Below, one piece after another: positions 16,022 through 24,774 of a DNA stretch of 41,604 nt. A model generated the notes under the pieces. It did no database searches, was not told where the DNA came from, and worked only from the letters and a program-made list of their open reading frames with translations. Position numbers and translations under genes: made by a program. Source of the stretch: Alloyangia mangrovi (GTDB lineage: Bacteria; Pseudomonadota; Alphaproteobacteria; Rhodobacterales; Rhodobacteraceae); the NCBI RefSeq assembly GCF_002300555.2, contig NZ_NTHN02000051.1:1-41604 (forward strand), written 5' to 3'. The stretch's first letter is position 1; each line of letters starts with the position of its first letter.

Positions 16022-17119
16022 ATGGCTCCGATCCTCGATATCCAGCACCTCTACAAGAACTACGGCGCGACCGAGATCCTCAAGGACATCAACGTCTCGA
16101 TCGAACCGGGCGATTTCCTCGTGCTCGTCGGCCCCTCGGGCTGCGGCAAGTCCACGCTGCTCAACTGCATCGCCGGGCTCGAACCGATCACCGGCGGCAC
16201 GCTGAAGATCGGCGGCGAGGACATGACCCATGTCTCGCCCAAGGACCGCGACATCGCCATGGTGTTCCAGTCCTACGCGCTCTACCCGACGATGAGCGTC
16301 GCCAAGAACATCACCTTCGGCATGAAGGTGCGCGGCGTCGACCAGGCGACGCAGGACCGCAAGCTCGCCGAGGTTGCTCGCCAGCTGCAGATCGAGCCGC
16401 TGCTCAAGCGCCGTCCCGGCCAGCTTTCGGGCGGCCAGCGGCAGCGTGTGGCCATGGGCCGGGCGCTGGTGCGCGATCCCAAGCTGTTCCTGTTCGACGA
16501 GCCGCTGTCGAACCTCGACGCCAAGCTGCGGGTCGAGATGCGCACCGAGATCAAGTCGCTGCACCAGCGGCTCGGCGCGTCGATGGTCTACGTGACCCAC
16601 GACCAGATCGAGGCGATGACGCTGGCCACCAAGATCGTCGTCATGAAGGGCGGCGTGATCCAGCAGATCGGCACCCCGGCCGAGATCTACAACAAGCCTG
16701 CAAACCTCTTCGTCGCGGACTTCATGGGCTCGCCGGCGATGAACCTGATCCCGGCCAAAGCGCGCGCCAATGGCGTCGGCACCAAGCTTGAGATCGCCCG
16801 CGACGGCGCCGAGCCGATCGTGCTGACCGACACCCGCGCCACCAACCTGCCCGAGGACGTCATCCTCGGCCTGCGCCCCGAGGACATCTCGGAGCCCGGC
16901 TACCGCTCGGGCGAGTCGGTGCAGCAGGCGCAGTGCAAGGTCGAGATCGTCGAGCCCGCGGGCGCGGATACCTACGTGATGACCACGCTCGGCGGCAAGC
17001 AGATCACCGCGCGGCTCCATGCGGAGACCGCGGCGGCCCCGGGCGCGGCGCATACTTTCGCCTTCGATCTCGGCAAGGTCTCCTACTTCAACCCCGGCAC
17101 CGGCGAGCGCATCCTCTGA
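16022..17119 (+). CDS. Sugar ABC transporter ATP-binding protein (MsmK/UgpC type)
   Basis: The 365-residue ATPase shows Walker A GPSGCGKST (37-45), Q-loop VFQSYALYP, signature LSGGQRQR (135-142), Walker B LFLFDE (155-160), switch His in VTHDQ, and a C-terminal OB-like regulatory domain (LGLRPEDIS). It energises the two preceding permeases. The ATG at 16022 is preferred because AAAGGA lies eight bases upstream; an in-frame ATG at 16013 overlaps the permease stop but has no ribosome site. A strong terminator follows at 17157, closing the operon. Confidence 0.94.
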   Translation: MAPILDIQHLYKNYGATEILKDINVSIEPGDFLVLVGPSGCGKSTLLNCIAGLEPITGGTLKIGGEDMTHVSPKDRDIAMVFQSYALYPTMSVAKNITFGMKVRGVDQATQDRKLAEVARQLQIEPLLKRRPGQLSGGQRQRVAMGRALVRDPKLFLFDEPLSNLDAKLRVEMRTEIKSLHQRLGASMVYVTHDQIEAMTLATKIVVMKGGVIQQIGTPAEIYNKPANLFVADFMGSPAMNLIPAKARANGVGTKLEIARDGAEPIVLTDTRATNLPEDVILGLRPEDISEPGYRSGESVQQAQCKVEIVEPAGADTYVMTTLGGKQITARLHAETAAAPGAAHTFAFDLGKVSYFNPGTGERIL

Positions 17120-17156
17120 GCGTCGGCCGGGGGCGCCCGGCACCCAATGCATGACG

Positions 17157-17194
17157 CGCGCGGCGGCAGACCCCTGTCGCCGCGCGTTTCTTTT
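17157..17194 (+). terminator. Rho-independent terminator of the sugar ABC operon
   Basis: CGCGCGGCG pairs with CGCCGCGCG, and the stem extends inward by GCAG/CTGT to a 4-base loop (13 bp, one wobble). It is followed by TTTCTTTT, 38 bases after the ATPase stop. Confidence 0.85.
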
Positions 17195-17522
17195 GCCGCA
17201 CCACCCGGCCCGGGCCTCCGGCAGAACCCCGCCCATTCTCCCATGGACCGGGGGATCGCGCTTGCGCGGAGGGAGGTGGCTATCTACCGTCGAAGGCAGG
17301 GCGCAGGTGGGTTTCGCGCCGCGTAAGCCACTTTCATTGAGATATTTCCGATCACGACCGCGCCGCGGATTTCGCGGCCTCCCCTGTTTCGACGCTTGAG
17401 ACGAGTGCTGCACGGTGGTCCGCTTGTGGATCCGCCAGAGCCTTTCCGTACCCGGCCCCGGCCGGTCCAGCGCCAGTTCCCCGGTTTCCCGCTCCCCCCC
17501 GCGCCGCCACCCGGAGGACGGC
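17195..17522. other. Non-coding gap before the glycosidase gene
   Basis: After the ABC terminator about 330 bases carry no convincing gene. The only marks are a run of seven C at 17494-17500 and the GGAGGA ribosome site at 17513-17518 serving the glycosidase ATG. Reading frames on either side of the C-run give Pro/Arg-rich sequence with no signal peptide, so I see no hidden N-terminal extension. A promoter for the glycosidase must be here but no clear -35/-10 pair stands out. Confidence 0.5.
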
Positions 17523-19235
17523 ATGCCCCTTGCCCTGCCAGCGGATGTCACCGTGACCGGCGTGCCCGCCGGGGCGGCGCTCTTTGGCGGCAACATCCTC
17601 GCGCCCCGCACGGCGATGACCGGCGAAGGCTCTTATGCCGAGGCGATCGCGGCGCTCAATGTCACCGGGCTGCGCTACCCGGGCGGCTCCCTCACGGAAT
17701 ACTATTTCGATCTCGCCGAGCCCGATGCCGCCACCGCGAGCCACGCTGAAACCGGGGCCGAGACCGCCTTCATCCCGCTGTCGGAGTTCATGGCCTATGC
17801 AGGTCAGGCGGGCCACGCGGTGACCCTCGTGCTGCCGACCCGCGACCAACTGTCGGGTGCGGTGGACGCGACCGGCAATCGCCTGCCGCAGATCGACGAG
17901 GAGGTGCTCCGCGACTTCGTGCACGACCTTGCATCCGGCACCTACGGCGAGGCGGAGATTGCCGCGCTGGAGATCGGCAACGAGTACTGGGGGTCGGGCG
18001 AGATGACGGCGGTGGAATATGGCCGGCTGGCGGCGCGGATGGCCGAGATCATCGCCGACGAGCTGGCGCTGGTGGCCGAGGTGATGGGGACCGACACAAG
18101 CGAGATCCGCGTGCTGGCACAGATGGGCCAGAACTACGGGGTTTCGAGGATCTCCGACGGCTACGCGGGCTGGGAGGCCGAGGAGATCATCGCCGACCTG
18201 GCGCAGACCTATCCGGGGGCCGGGCTCACCGGGGCCAATATTCGCGGCAATGGCGAGGTGAACTGGTCCGAGGTTACCAACGCGCTCGTTCGCATGGGTT
18301 TCGAGACCGAGGCGCAGCAGGAGGCGCTCGACGGGGTGATCGCCCATGTCTACGCACGCGGCACCGAGGACAGCCGGTCCTACGATCTCGACACGATCCA
18401 CGACACATGGCTCGCGCAGGAGGGGTTCGAACATCTCGAGGTGCATGTCACTGAATGGAACCTCAAATCCTCGGACAACCTCGATGCGGAGTCGGACTAT
18501 GGGCTGCTGCAGGCGCAGGAGATGCTGGAGATCGTCGAGGAGTTCCTCGAGGCGGGCGTGGACCAGGCCCATGTCTGGCCACTGATCCAGAACACCGCGA
18601 ACGCGCTTTCGACGGGGGTCAGCTTTGAAGCGATCACCGTGCCCGGCGAGATGTTCGCCATGATGGCCGCGGCGCTTCCCGGCAAGGCACTGCTCGATTT
18701 CACCCCGGGCGGCGCCAGCGGCACCGAGGCGCAGGATGCGGGGCTCGACGTGCACGGCTTCGCAGGTGCGGGGGATCTTGTGCTTTACGTCACTTCTCAC
18801 GCGGGGGAAGTCGGCGTCACCGACCTCGATCTGTCCGGCCTTCTGACCGGCTTTGCCGGAATGGAGATCACCCTGCTCGGCGTTGCCGAAGGGGAGCTTC
18901 CCGGCGATGCAGGCGCCACGCCGAGGCTCGAAACGCGCGACCCGGGGGAGCTCTACGGGGACGGGCTGCTCGAGGTCGCCCTCGCACCCCACGAAATCCT
19001 GCAGGTGGTGATCCGGGACGTGGCCCCGACCGAGGCTTTCGCCCCGATCCTTGCCGGGATCGATGCCGAGGCTGGCGACACCGCGCCCGAGGCGGTCCTG
19101 CCCCTGATCGATCTGGCCGAATCCGAAGATGCCGAGCCGCCTGCAGCGGACGACGACACGCAGGAGGACAGCGGCTGGGGCAACCTCGGCTTTCTCCTCG
19201 CGCTTCTGCCATTGGCCGGGCTGCTCGCAGGCTGA
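17523..19235 (+). CDS. Clan GH-A-like glycoside hydrolase (GH39/GH51-type barrel), substrate unknown
   Basis: The 570-residue protein has a TIM-barrel glycosidase pattern: RYPGGSLTEYYFD early, the acid/base candidate Glu154 in EIGNEYWGSG, His-Tyr in IAHVYARG and the nucleophile candidate Glu311 in HVTEWNLKS, then a C-terminal beta domain (about 400-520). The last 20 residues form a hydrophobic tail after an acidic linker (DDDTQEDSGWGN). There is no N-terminal signal peptide although such enzymes normally meet sugars outside the cytoplasm; the tail may anchor or target it. The ATG at 17523 has GGAGGA upstream. It sits alone between the sugar ABC operon and amine catabolism genes. The family assignment rests on the Glu motifs; the substrate is not predictable. 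Confidence 0.7.
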   Translation: MPLALPADVTVTGVPAGAALFGGNILAPRTAMTGEGSYAEAIAALNVTGLRYPGGSLTEYYFDLAEPDAATASHAETGAETAFIPLSEFMAYAGQAGHAVTLVLPTRDQLSGAVDATGNRLPQIDEEVLRDFVHDLASGTYGEAEIAALEIGNEYWGSGEMTAVEYGRLAARMAEIIADELALVAEVMGTDTSEIRVLAQMGQNYGVSRISDGYAGWEAEEIIADLAQTYPGAGLTGANIRGNGEVNWSEVTNALVRMGFETEAQQEALDGVIAHVYARGTEDSRSYDLDTIHDTWLAQEGFEHLEVHVTEWNLKSSDNLDAESDYGLLQAQEMLEIVEEFLEAGVDQAHVWPLIQNTANALSTGVSFEAITVPGEMFAMMAAALPGKALLDFTPGGASGTEAQDAGLDVHGFAGAGDLVLYVTSHAGEVGVTDLDLSGLLTGFAGMEITLLGVAEGELPGDAGATPRLETRDPGELYGDGLLEVALAPHEILQVVIRDVAPTEAFAPILAGIDAEAGDTAPEAVLPLIDLAESEDAEPPAADDDTQEDSGWGNLGFLLALLPLAGLLAG

Positions 19236-19511
19236 GCACCTGCCAGAGGGGCGCCACCCTACCAAGCTCGGACCGCCTCCGGCCACGATGTTGATGCCTG
19301 CAAGAGGCCCGCGCCCGCCTTTTCTTCTAGGCGCAAATATCCCGGGGAGCTCGGCGCGCAGCGCCGGGCGGGGCGGAGCCCCATCCTGCGCCGCCCGGGC
19401 CACCATGCGCCGCGCGTGTCGGCCCATGCGCAAACGGCACTGGACGCCGGCGGAGGCTCTGGCCAAGAATGGCCCCGCGGCCAAAGAGGCCACGAGGACC
19501 GGGCTGAAAAC

Positions 19512-20796
19512 ATGGAAGAATTCCCCAAGGGCAACCTCTGGCATGCCAGCGTCTCCGAAGCGGTCGTGGCGCCTCCGCTCGACGGTGATCTCGATGTCGA
19601 ACTGGCGGTGATCGGCGGCGGCTTCACCGGCTGCGCGGCGGCGCTCGAAGCGGCGCGCCGCGGCGCCAGCGTGGCGCTGCTCGAGGCGCGGGAGATCGGC
19701 CATGGGGGCTCGGGACGGAACGTCGGGCTGGTCAACGCCGGGCTCTGGCTGCCGCCGGACCAGATCCTCGCGCAGATGGGCGAGACCGAGGGGCGGCGGC
19801 TGATCGAGGTTCTGGGCGGGGCCCCGGCGCGGGTCTTCGGGCTGATCGAACGCGAGGGGATCGCCTGCGAGGCGACGCGGAACGGCACGCTGCACCTCGC
19901 GCATGCGGCCTCGGGGGCGGAGGATCTCGCTTCGCGCCACCGGCAGGGCAACCGGGTCGGTGCGCCGGTGCAACTTCTCGACGCTGCCGAAACCGCGCGG
20001 CGCACCGGGTCCGAGGCCTTTCACGGTGCGCTGCTCGATCCGCGCGCGGGCACGGTGCAGCCGCTGGCCTATTGCCGCGGGTTGGCGCGGGCCGCGCAGG
20101 CGGCGGGCGCAAGGCTGCATGGGAGCACGAAGGTCACAGGGCTGTCGCGCTCGGGCAACGGCTGGGAGGTCCGCGCGGGCGGCCACCGGGTCCGGGCCGG
20201 GGCCGTGCTGATGGCGACCAATGCCTATCACGAGGGTTTCTCGGACCCGTTCCGCCCGTCTTACGTCGCGGTGCACTACAGCCAGTTCGCCACCGCGCCT
20301 TTGCCGGAAGAGATGCGCGCGCGGATCCTGCCGGGGGGGCGAGGGCTGTTGGGATACGGCGCTGGTTATGTCCTCTTTCCGCATGGATCAGGCCGGGCGC
20401 ATGATCCTCGGCGCCATGGGCGACGCCGAGGGGCCGGGCGGTAGCGTGCATGCGGGATGGGCGCGGCGCAAGCTGGCGCAGGTCTATCCCGAACTGGCGG
20501 ATGTGCCCTTCGAGCATGCCTGGCAGGGGCGGATCGCGATGACCAGTGACCATGTACCCAAGGTGGTGCGCTTCGGGCCTTCGGCGCTGTCGATTTTCGG
20601 CTACTCCGGCCGCGGCATCGCGCCGGGGACGGTTTTTGGCACCGCCGCTGCCGTGGCGCTGCTCGAGGGGCGCGAGACCGGGCTGCCGGTGGCGGCGATC
20701 GACGGCTACGCCGAGCGCTTCATCGGGCTGCGCGGCGCCTACTACGAGGCCGGGGCGACGCTGACCCATGCGCTGAAGCCGGGGCCTATGGGGTAG
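19512..20796 (+). CDS. FAD-dependent amine/pipecolate-type oxidoreductase (DAO family, frameshifted)
   Basis: The corrected 427-residue protein has an N-terminal FAD Rossmann motif VIGGGFTGCAAALEAARRG (33-51), the GGSGRNVGLVNAG stretch of the PuuB/OrdL-like DAO family and a C-terminal FGYSGRGIAPGT FAD contact. The frame shifts in seven G at 20333-20339: before it the protein reads RARILPGG, after removal of one G it reads EGCWDTALVMSSFRMDQ, the normal family sequence. It converges with an ALDH7 dehydrogenase across a shared terminator. In Pseudomonas the pair AmaA (pipecolate oxidase) and AmaB works in lysine catabolism, so AmaA is the best guess; a gamma-glutamylputrescine or other secondary-amine oxidase is possible. 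Confidence 0.82.
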
Positions 20797-20806
20797 GGCG
20801 AAAGGC

Positions 20807-20834
20807 AAAAGGCCGGGCGGTGGACGCCCGGCCT
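20807..20834 (-). terminator. Terminator between convergent FAD oxidase and ALDH7 genes
   Basis: AGGCCGGGCG and CGCCCGGCCT make a perfect 10-bp stem with a 5-base loop. On the minus strand the stem is followed by TTTT, so it terminates the dehydrogenase gene; it may also end the oxidase transcript on the plus strand. Confidence 0.8.
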
Positions 20835-20840
20835 AGCGCT

Positions 20841-22361
20841 TCAGTCGATATCGAAGACCACGCCCTGGGCCAGAGGCAGCTCCGAGGAGTAGTTGATCGT
20901 GTTGGTTGCCCGCCGCATGTAGGCGCGCCAGGCGTCCGAGCCGCTCTCGCGCCCGCCGCCGGTCTCCTTCTCGCCCCCGAAGGCGCCGCCGATCTCGGCC
21001 CCCGAGGTGCCGATATTGACGTTGGCGATGCCGCAGTCCGAGCCGCGCGCCGACAGGAACGTCTCCATCTCGCGCAGGTCGGTGGTGAAGATCGACGAGC
21101 TGAGCCCGCCGCCGACGGCGTTGTGCTCCTCCAGAACCTCGTCGAAGTCGCTGTATTTCATCACGTAGAGGATCGGCGCGAAGGTCTCGCGCAGCACCGG
21201 GCCGGCCTGTTCGGGCATTTCCACCAGCGCGGGCTTCACGTAATAGGCAGCCTCGCTTTCCACCGGTTCGCGCTGACCGCCGTGCACGGTGCCGCCAAGC
21301 TCAACCGCCTCCCTCAGCGCGGCCTGCATGCTCTCGAAGGCGGCCTTGTCGATGAGCGGCCCGACCAGCGCCTGAGTTTCCAACGGGTTGCCGACAGTGA
21401 CGCTGGCATAGGCCTTGCGCAGCGCCGGGACGAGCTGGTCATAGGCGCTCTCGTGGACGAAGAGCCGGCGCATGGTGGTGCAGCGCTGGCCGGCGGTGCC
21501 CATGGCGCCGAAGGCGATGGCGCGCAGGGCCATGTCCATGTCGGCCGTGGGGCAGACGATCCCCGCGTTGTTGCCGCCGAGCTCGAGAATGCACTTGCCG
21601 AAGCGCGCCGCCACCTTCGGCCCGACAATGCGGCCCATGCGGGTCGATCCGGTGGCCGAGATCAATGCCACCTTGGGACTGTCCACCAGCGCTTCGCCCA
21701 GCTCCGGCCCGCCGACCAGCACTTGACTCAGCCCTTCGGGCGCGTCGCCGAAGCGGGCAAGCGCACGCTCCAGCACCGCCTGGCAGGCGAGCGCGGTGAG
21801 AGGGGTCTTCTCTGAGGGTTTCCAGATCACCGGATCGCCGCAGACCAGCGCCAGCGCGGCGTTCCAGCACCAGGGGGCGCAGGGGAAATTGAAGGCGGTG
21901 ATGATCCCGACCACGCCAAGGGGGTGCCAGGTTTCCATCATCCGGTGGCCGGGGCGCTCGGTGGCGATGGTGAGGCCGTAGAGCTGGCGCGACAGGCCGA
22001 CGGCGAAATCGCAGATGTCGATCATCTCCTGCACCTCGCCAAGACCCTCGGAGGGTGACTTGCCCGCCTCGATCGAGACCATGCGGCCGAGCTCTTCCTT
22101 GGCCTTGCGCAGTTCCTCGGCGTAGAGCCGCACCAGCTCGCCGCGGCGCGGGGCAGGCACGAGGCGCCAGGCGCGGAAGGCCCGGGCTGCGGTGTCGATG
22201 GCCCCGGCAGCGTCCTTGGCACTGTGGGTCGCGAGCGAGGCGACGATCTCGCCGGTGAGCGGGGAGACGACCTGCAACCCGCCCGCTACGTCGAGCGCGG
22301 CGCTGACACCGCAGCGTTCGAGGGTTTCGGCGGTGAGGGCGGGCAGGGGTTTGCTCAGCAT
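20841..22361 (-). CDS. amaB: ALDH7-family semialdehyde dehydrogenase (AmaB / antiquitin type)
   Basis: The 506-residue enzyme is of the ALDH7 group, which oxidises alpha-aminoadipate semialdehyde (piperideine-6-carboxylate) in lysine and pipecolate breakdown. Glu260 lies in LELGGNNAGIV, Cys294 in GTAGQRCTTMRRLF, and the diagnostic C-terminal stretch GGAFGGEKETGGGRESGSD is present. The ATG at 22361 follows a clear family start. A LysR gene is divergent upstream and the FAD oxidase converges downstream, so the three form a likely catabolic unit. The symbol is based on family and the oxidase neighbour, not on tested function. Confidence 0.88.
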   Translation of the reverse strand: MLSKPLPALTAETLERCGVSAALDVAGGLQVVSPLTGEIVASLATHSAKDAAGAIDTAARAFRAWRLVPAPRRGELVRLYAEELRKAKEELGRMVSIEAGKSPSEGLGEVQEMIDICDFAVGLSRQLYGLTIATERPGHRMMETWHPLGVVGIITAFNFPCAPWCWNAALALVCGDPVIWKPSEKTPLTALACQAVLERALARFGDAPEGLSQVLVGGPELGEALVDSPKVALISATGSTRMGRIVGPKVAARFGKCILELGGNNAGIVCPTADMDMALRAIAFGAMGTAGQRCTTMRRLFVHESAYDQLVPALRKAYASVTVGNPLETQALVGPLIDKAAFESMQAALREAVELGGTVHGGQREPVESEAAYYVKPALVEMPEQAGPVLRETFAPILYVMKYSDFDEVLEEHNAVGGGLSSSIFTTDLREMETFLSARGSDCGIANVNIGTSGAEIGGAFGGEKETGGGRESGSDAWRAYMRRATNTINYSSELPLAQGVVFDID

Positions 22362-22511
22362 GGAGGCCTCCGGGTTTTTTGGTCGACGATAGAATACCAA
22401 GCGGGCCGCCGATGCGCATAACGCCAAGTCGGGCTGACCCCATGCGCGTTTGGCATGGTGATCGCCCCTGCCGCGGCCTATCGTGAGCGGCGCATCAACC
22501 CGAGGTTAGAC

Positions 22512-23414
22512 GTGCCGCTGCAACGACGCCTGCTTCCCGATATGAAGGTGCTGCAGACCTTCGAGCTTGCCGCCCGACACGGCAATTTTACCCGCGCGGG
22601 CGCGGAACTGGCACTGACCCAGAGCGCGGTCAGCCGGCATGTGCGGGACCTCGAGGAGCAGATCGGCAAGCCGCTGTTCGACCGTCTGCGGGGGCGGGTC
22701 GTGCTGACCCAGGCCGGGGCCGAGCTGCTGCCCGAGGTGCAGCGCCTGCTGCGCATGGCCGAGAGCACCATGCGCCACGCCACCGCCGGCGCGCAGGGCC
22801 AGAGCCTTCTGGCGCTGAACGCGCCGCCGACATTCGCCACGCGCTGGTTGATGCCGCGTCTGCCCGACTTCCTGGCGCGGCACCCGGGGCTGCGGGTGGA
22901 TGTGAGCACGAACACCGGCGTCTTCGACCTCGGCAGCCGCCAATGCGACCTCGCGTTGCACTTCGGCCAGCCGCTCTGGCCGGGCGGGCAATGCAGCTAC
23001 CTGTGCAGCGAGATCGTGGTGCCCGTGGCAGGCGGAGCGCTGCGGGATCTCAAGGTTGCGCGGGCCGGGGAACTGCTGGCGCAGCCCAAGCTGCATGTGA
23101 CCACCCGCGCGACAATGTGGGGCGAGTGGTTCGCCAGTCAGGGGCTGGAGGCGGCCGATGCGCAGGGTGGCCACTGGTTCGACGAATTCGCGCTCAGCAT
23201 CGAGGCGGTGAGGGCCGGGCTCGGCATCGCGCTGCTGCCGCGCTACCTGATCGAGGCGGAGTTGGAACGCGGCGAGCTGTGCATCGTTCTGGACGCGCCT
23301 CTGAGCACCGAACAGGCCTGGTACATCGTCGCGCCGGAGGGGCGGGGCGACAAGGCGGCGGCCTTCGCGGATTGGCTATTGGGGCAGGTTTCCTTCCGCC
23401 CGCTGGTCGGGTGA
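22512..23414 (+). CDS. LysR-family transcriptional regulator (GcvA-like)
   Basis: The 300-residue regulator has an N-terminal winged helix (LQTFELAARHGNFTRAGAEL then LTQSAVSRHVRDLE) and a type-2 periplasmic-binding-like effector domain. The GTG at 22512 is preferred, with GAGG six bases upstream and a family-like N-terminus; an ATG at 22455 would place the start in the promoter shared with the divergent dehydrogenase. LysR regulators typically control the divergent gene with a small-molecule inducer, here presumably an amino acid or amine of the AmaAB pathway. Confidence 0.88.
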   Translation: MPLQRRLLPDMKVLQTFELAARHGNFTRAGAELALTQSAVSRHVRDLEEQIGKPLFDRLRGRVVLTQAGAELLPEVQRLLRMAESTMRHATAGAQGQSLLALNAPPTFATRWLMPRLPDFLARHPGLRVDVSTNTGVFDLGSRQCDLALHFGQPLWPGGQCSYLCSEIVVPVAGGALRDLKVARAGELLAQPKLHVTTRATMWGEWFASQGLEAADAQGGHWFDEFALSIEAVRAGLGIALLPRYLIEAELERGELCIVLDAPLSTEQAWYIVAPEGRGDKAAAFADWLLGQVSFRPLVG

Positions 23415-23581
23415 GCGGGTTTGATTAATCTTTTGTAAACAGGCGCTTCCCGCATCGTCCCGACGACCCTCCGAGCCATGCGTCGTATGCAAGGCGGGTC
23501 TTCCCTTTCGGCAGTGGTGCTGCGGCGCAGCAAGTGGCATCAATGGCTCATCGGCACCACGCAGTGCCGAGGAATTTTCTA

Positions 23582-23653
23582 GAGGCTCTCCTCCTCCTCC
23601 CTGAGCCTCGGAAATCGGCGACGGCCCTTCTCCTCCTCCCTTGGGTCGTCGCC
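23582..23653 (+). ncRNA. Candidate cuckoo/CcsR-type sRNA with two anti-Shine-Dalgarno hairpins
   Basis: Hairpin 1 has a perfect 7-bp stem GAGGCTC/GAGCCTC (23582-23588 and 23603-23609) and the loop TCCTCCTCCTCCCT. Hairpin 2 has an 11-bp stem with one wobble, GGCGACGGCCC/GGGTCGTCGCC (23617-23627 and 23643-23653), and the loop TTCTCCTCCTCCCTT. Both loops expose CCUCCUCCC, complementary to ribosome binding sites. Two adjacent hairpins with this loop motif define the cuckoo RNAs of alphaproteobacteria, including CcsR1-4 of Rhodobacter, which are stress-induced and bind proteins or messages. Transcript ends are not visible; a competing pairing CCGAGG (23568) with CCTCGG (23606) could remodel hairpin 1. 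The direction is inferred from the C-rich loops. Confidence 0.6.
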
Positions 23654-23868
23654 ACCCTTCCTTCCCCCCCCGAGACGTTCTCAAGCCAGCAGATCTGCAT
23701 GCGCTTCTGCATTGGTGCGCGAAGTCCCGACCGTTGGGCTGCCGGCGGCGTGTGCTGATGTGATGCACGATCCAGTCGACGCGCGTACGACGCTCCGGCG
23801 AGATGCCCCGGCTCCGATGTTTTTTTGGAGCGCAAGCGGCGCGATACAGCAGACGCCAGAGGATTGAC

Positions 23869-23898
23869 TTGACAGCACCGACCCATTGTTGCTGCAAT
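23869..23898 (+). promoter_or_regulatory. Sigma-70-like promoter for the LuxR-type regulator
   Basis: TTGACA (23869-23874) is followed after 18 bases by TGCAAT (23893-23898), a consensus -35 with a 4/6 match -10. It lies about 150 bases upstream of the regulator ATG in an AT-rich stretch. Confidence 0.45.
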
Positions 23899-24047
23899 CT
23901 AGGGGTGTTTTATCGAAAAATTTATACAACCAAAAACTGCACCCTTTCTGCCGTGCTGATAGCACGTGTGAGGTTTTCTTTCTTCAGTTCATTTTACGCA
24001 GGCGCGTGAAATAAACGCGCAACTCTCATGATTTCACCCAGGGGACG

Positions 24048-24774
24048 ATGGATGAGATTGATCACATGTTTGAAGACACTTATTCGAAGCGCCTCGCGAA
24101 CAAAGAAGATGCGGCGCACTCCATATTCTTGGACAAGCGGCTTGTCGGTTTGGTCGACAGAAGTGCGGCCATGTGTTCTGCATTGGCCTCGCAATTGAAT
24201 GACGCAGAGGAATTCGAGTGTCGAGAATTCATTCTTGGAGATTTAGAAATTCTTGATGTGGTATTGAAGTTCCGACCGGCCATTCTTATTATAGACCCTC
24301 TCGAATTTGGGCCGCCAAATAAATCTAATTGGGCTGAGGTCGTTGGCGAAATAAAGCGGGCGAGCCCGGACACAAAGCTTCTTGGATATACGCTCAGGGT
24401 CGACGGCGAGACGCTTCGCGTCGCGATCGAGGCGGATTTGCATGGGTGCGTCGGTAGGAATTCGGATCTCCTCCAGCTCAAGATCGCGATTGCGGCCATC
24501 CTGTCCGGGGGGGATGTATTTTGATCCCGGGTTCGTGCCGCTGCTGTCGCGGATCCTCGGCACGCGCAAGGCGGGGGCCGACGGCCTGAGCGAGCGGGAG
24601 CGGCAGGTCGTGAGCCGCGTTGCGAAAGGCCAGAACGCCAAGGAGATCGGCAGCGCCCTCTCGATCAGCGCCAAGACTGTCGAAACTTACAAGGCGCGGG
24701 CGCAGACTAAGCTCGGGTTGCGCAGCCGTGCCGAGCTCGTGGATTACGCGCTGTCGCAGGGGCTCTGGAGCTGA
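24048..24774 (+). CDS. LuxR/NarL-type regulator with degenerate receiver domain (frameshifted)
   Basis: The corrected protein (about 241 residues) has an N-terminal receiver-like domain and a C-terminal LuxR helix-turn-helix (LSERERQVVSRVAKGQNAKE then SAKTVETYKARAQTKLGLRS). The receiver keeps an Asp at the expected strand-3 position (ILIIDPLEF) but has only one acidic residue at strand 1 (GLVDRSA) and an Arg where the conserved Lys should be (CVGRNSD), so ordinary phosphorylation is doubtful. The frame breaks in seven G at 24507-24513; six restore ILSGGMYFDPGF. The first 420 bases are much more AT-rich than the rest of the window, hinting at transfer or a different history. Its place directly before the alginate-type operon suggests it controls polysaccharide synthesis, which is inference. 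Confidence 0.75.

Larger units (their letters stand above)
23415..24047. other. 633-base regulatory island without protein genes
   Basis: No open frame here looks coding. The region contains the twin-hairpin small RNA candidate at 23582-23653, a run of eight C at 23664-23671, a run of seven T at 23820-23826 that may end a transcript, and a sigma-70-like promoter at 23869-23898 pointing to the LuxR gene. From about 23890 the base composition turns distinctly AT-rich and stays so into the LuxR gene, unlike all neighbouring DNA. Confidence 0.6.

Noticed and set aside
17494-17500. Seven-C run as a seventh frameshift hiding an N-terminal extension of the glycosidase
   Set aside because: Joining the frames gives Pro/Arg-rich sequence with no signal peptide, and GGAGGA plus ATG lie downstream of the run.
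19216-19235. C-terminal sorting signal of the PEP-CTERM type on the glycosidase
   Set aside because: There is a hydrophobic tail but no PEP-like motif before it and no basic cluster after it.
17352-20384. 1010-codon open frame on the minus strand opposite the glycosidase and FAD oxidase
   Set aside because: Low-complexity Arg/Gly/His-rich translation with no recognisable motif; the plus-strand genes have catalytic motifs.
23820-23826. Seven-T run as a Rho-independent terminator for the small RNA
   Set aside because: No convincing stem stands directly before it; the flanking GCTCC/GGAGC pair would place the T-run in the loop.
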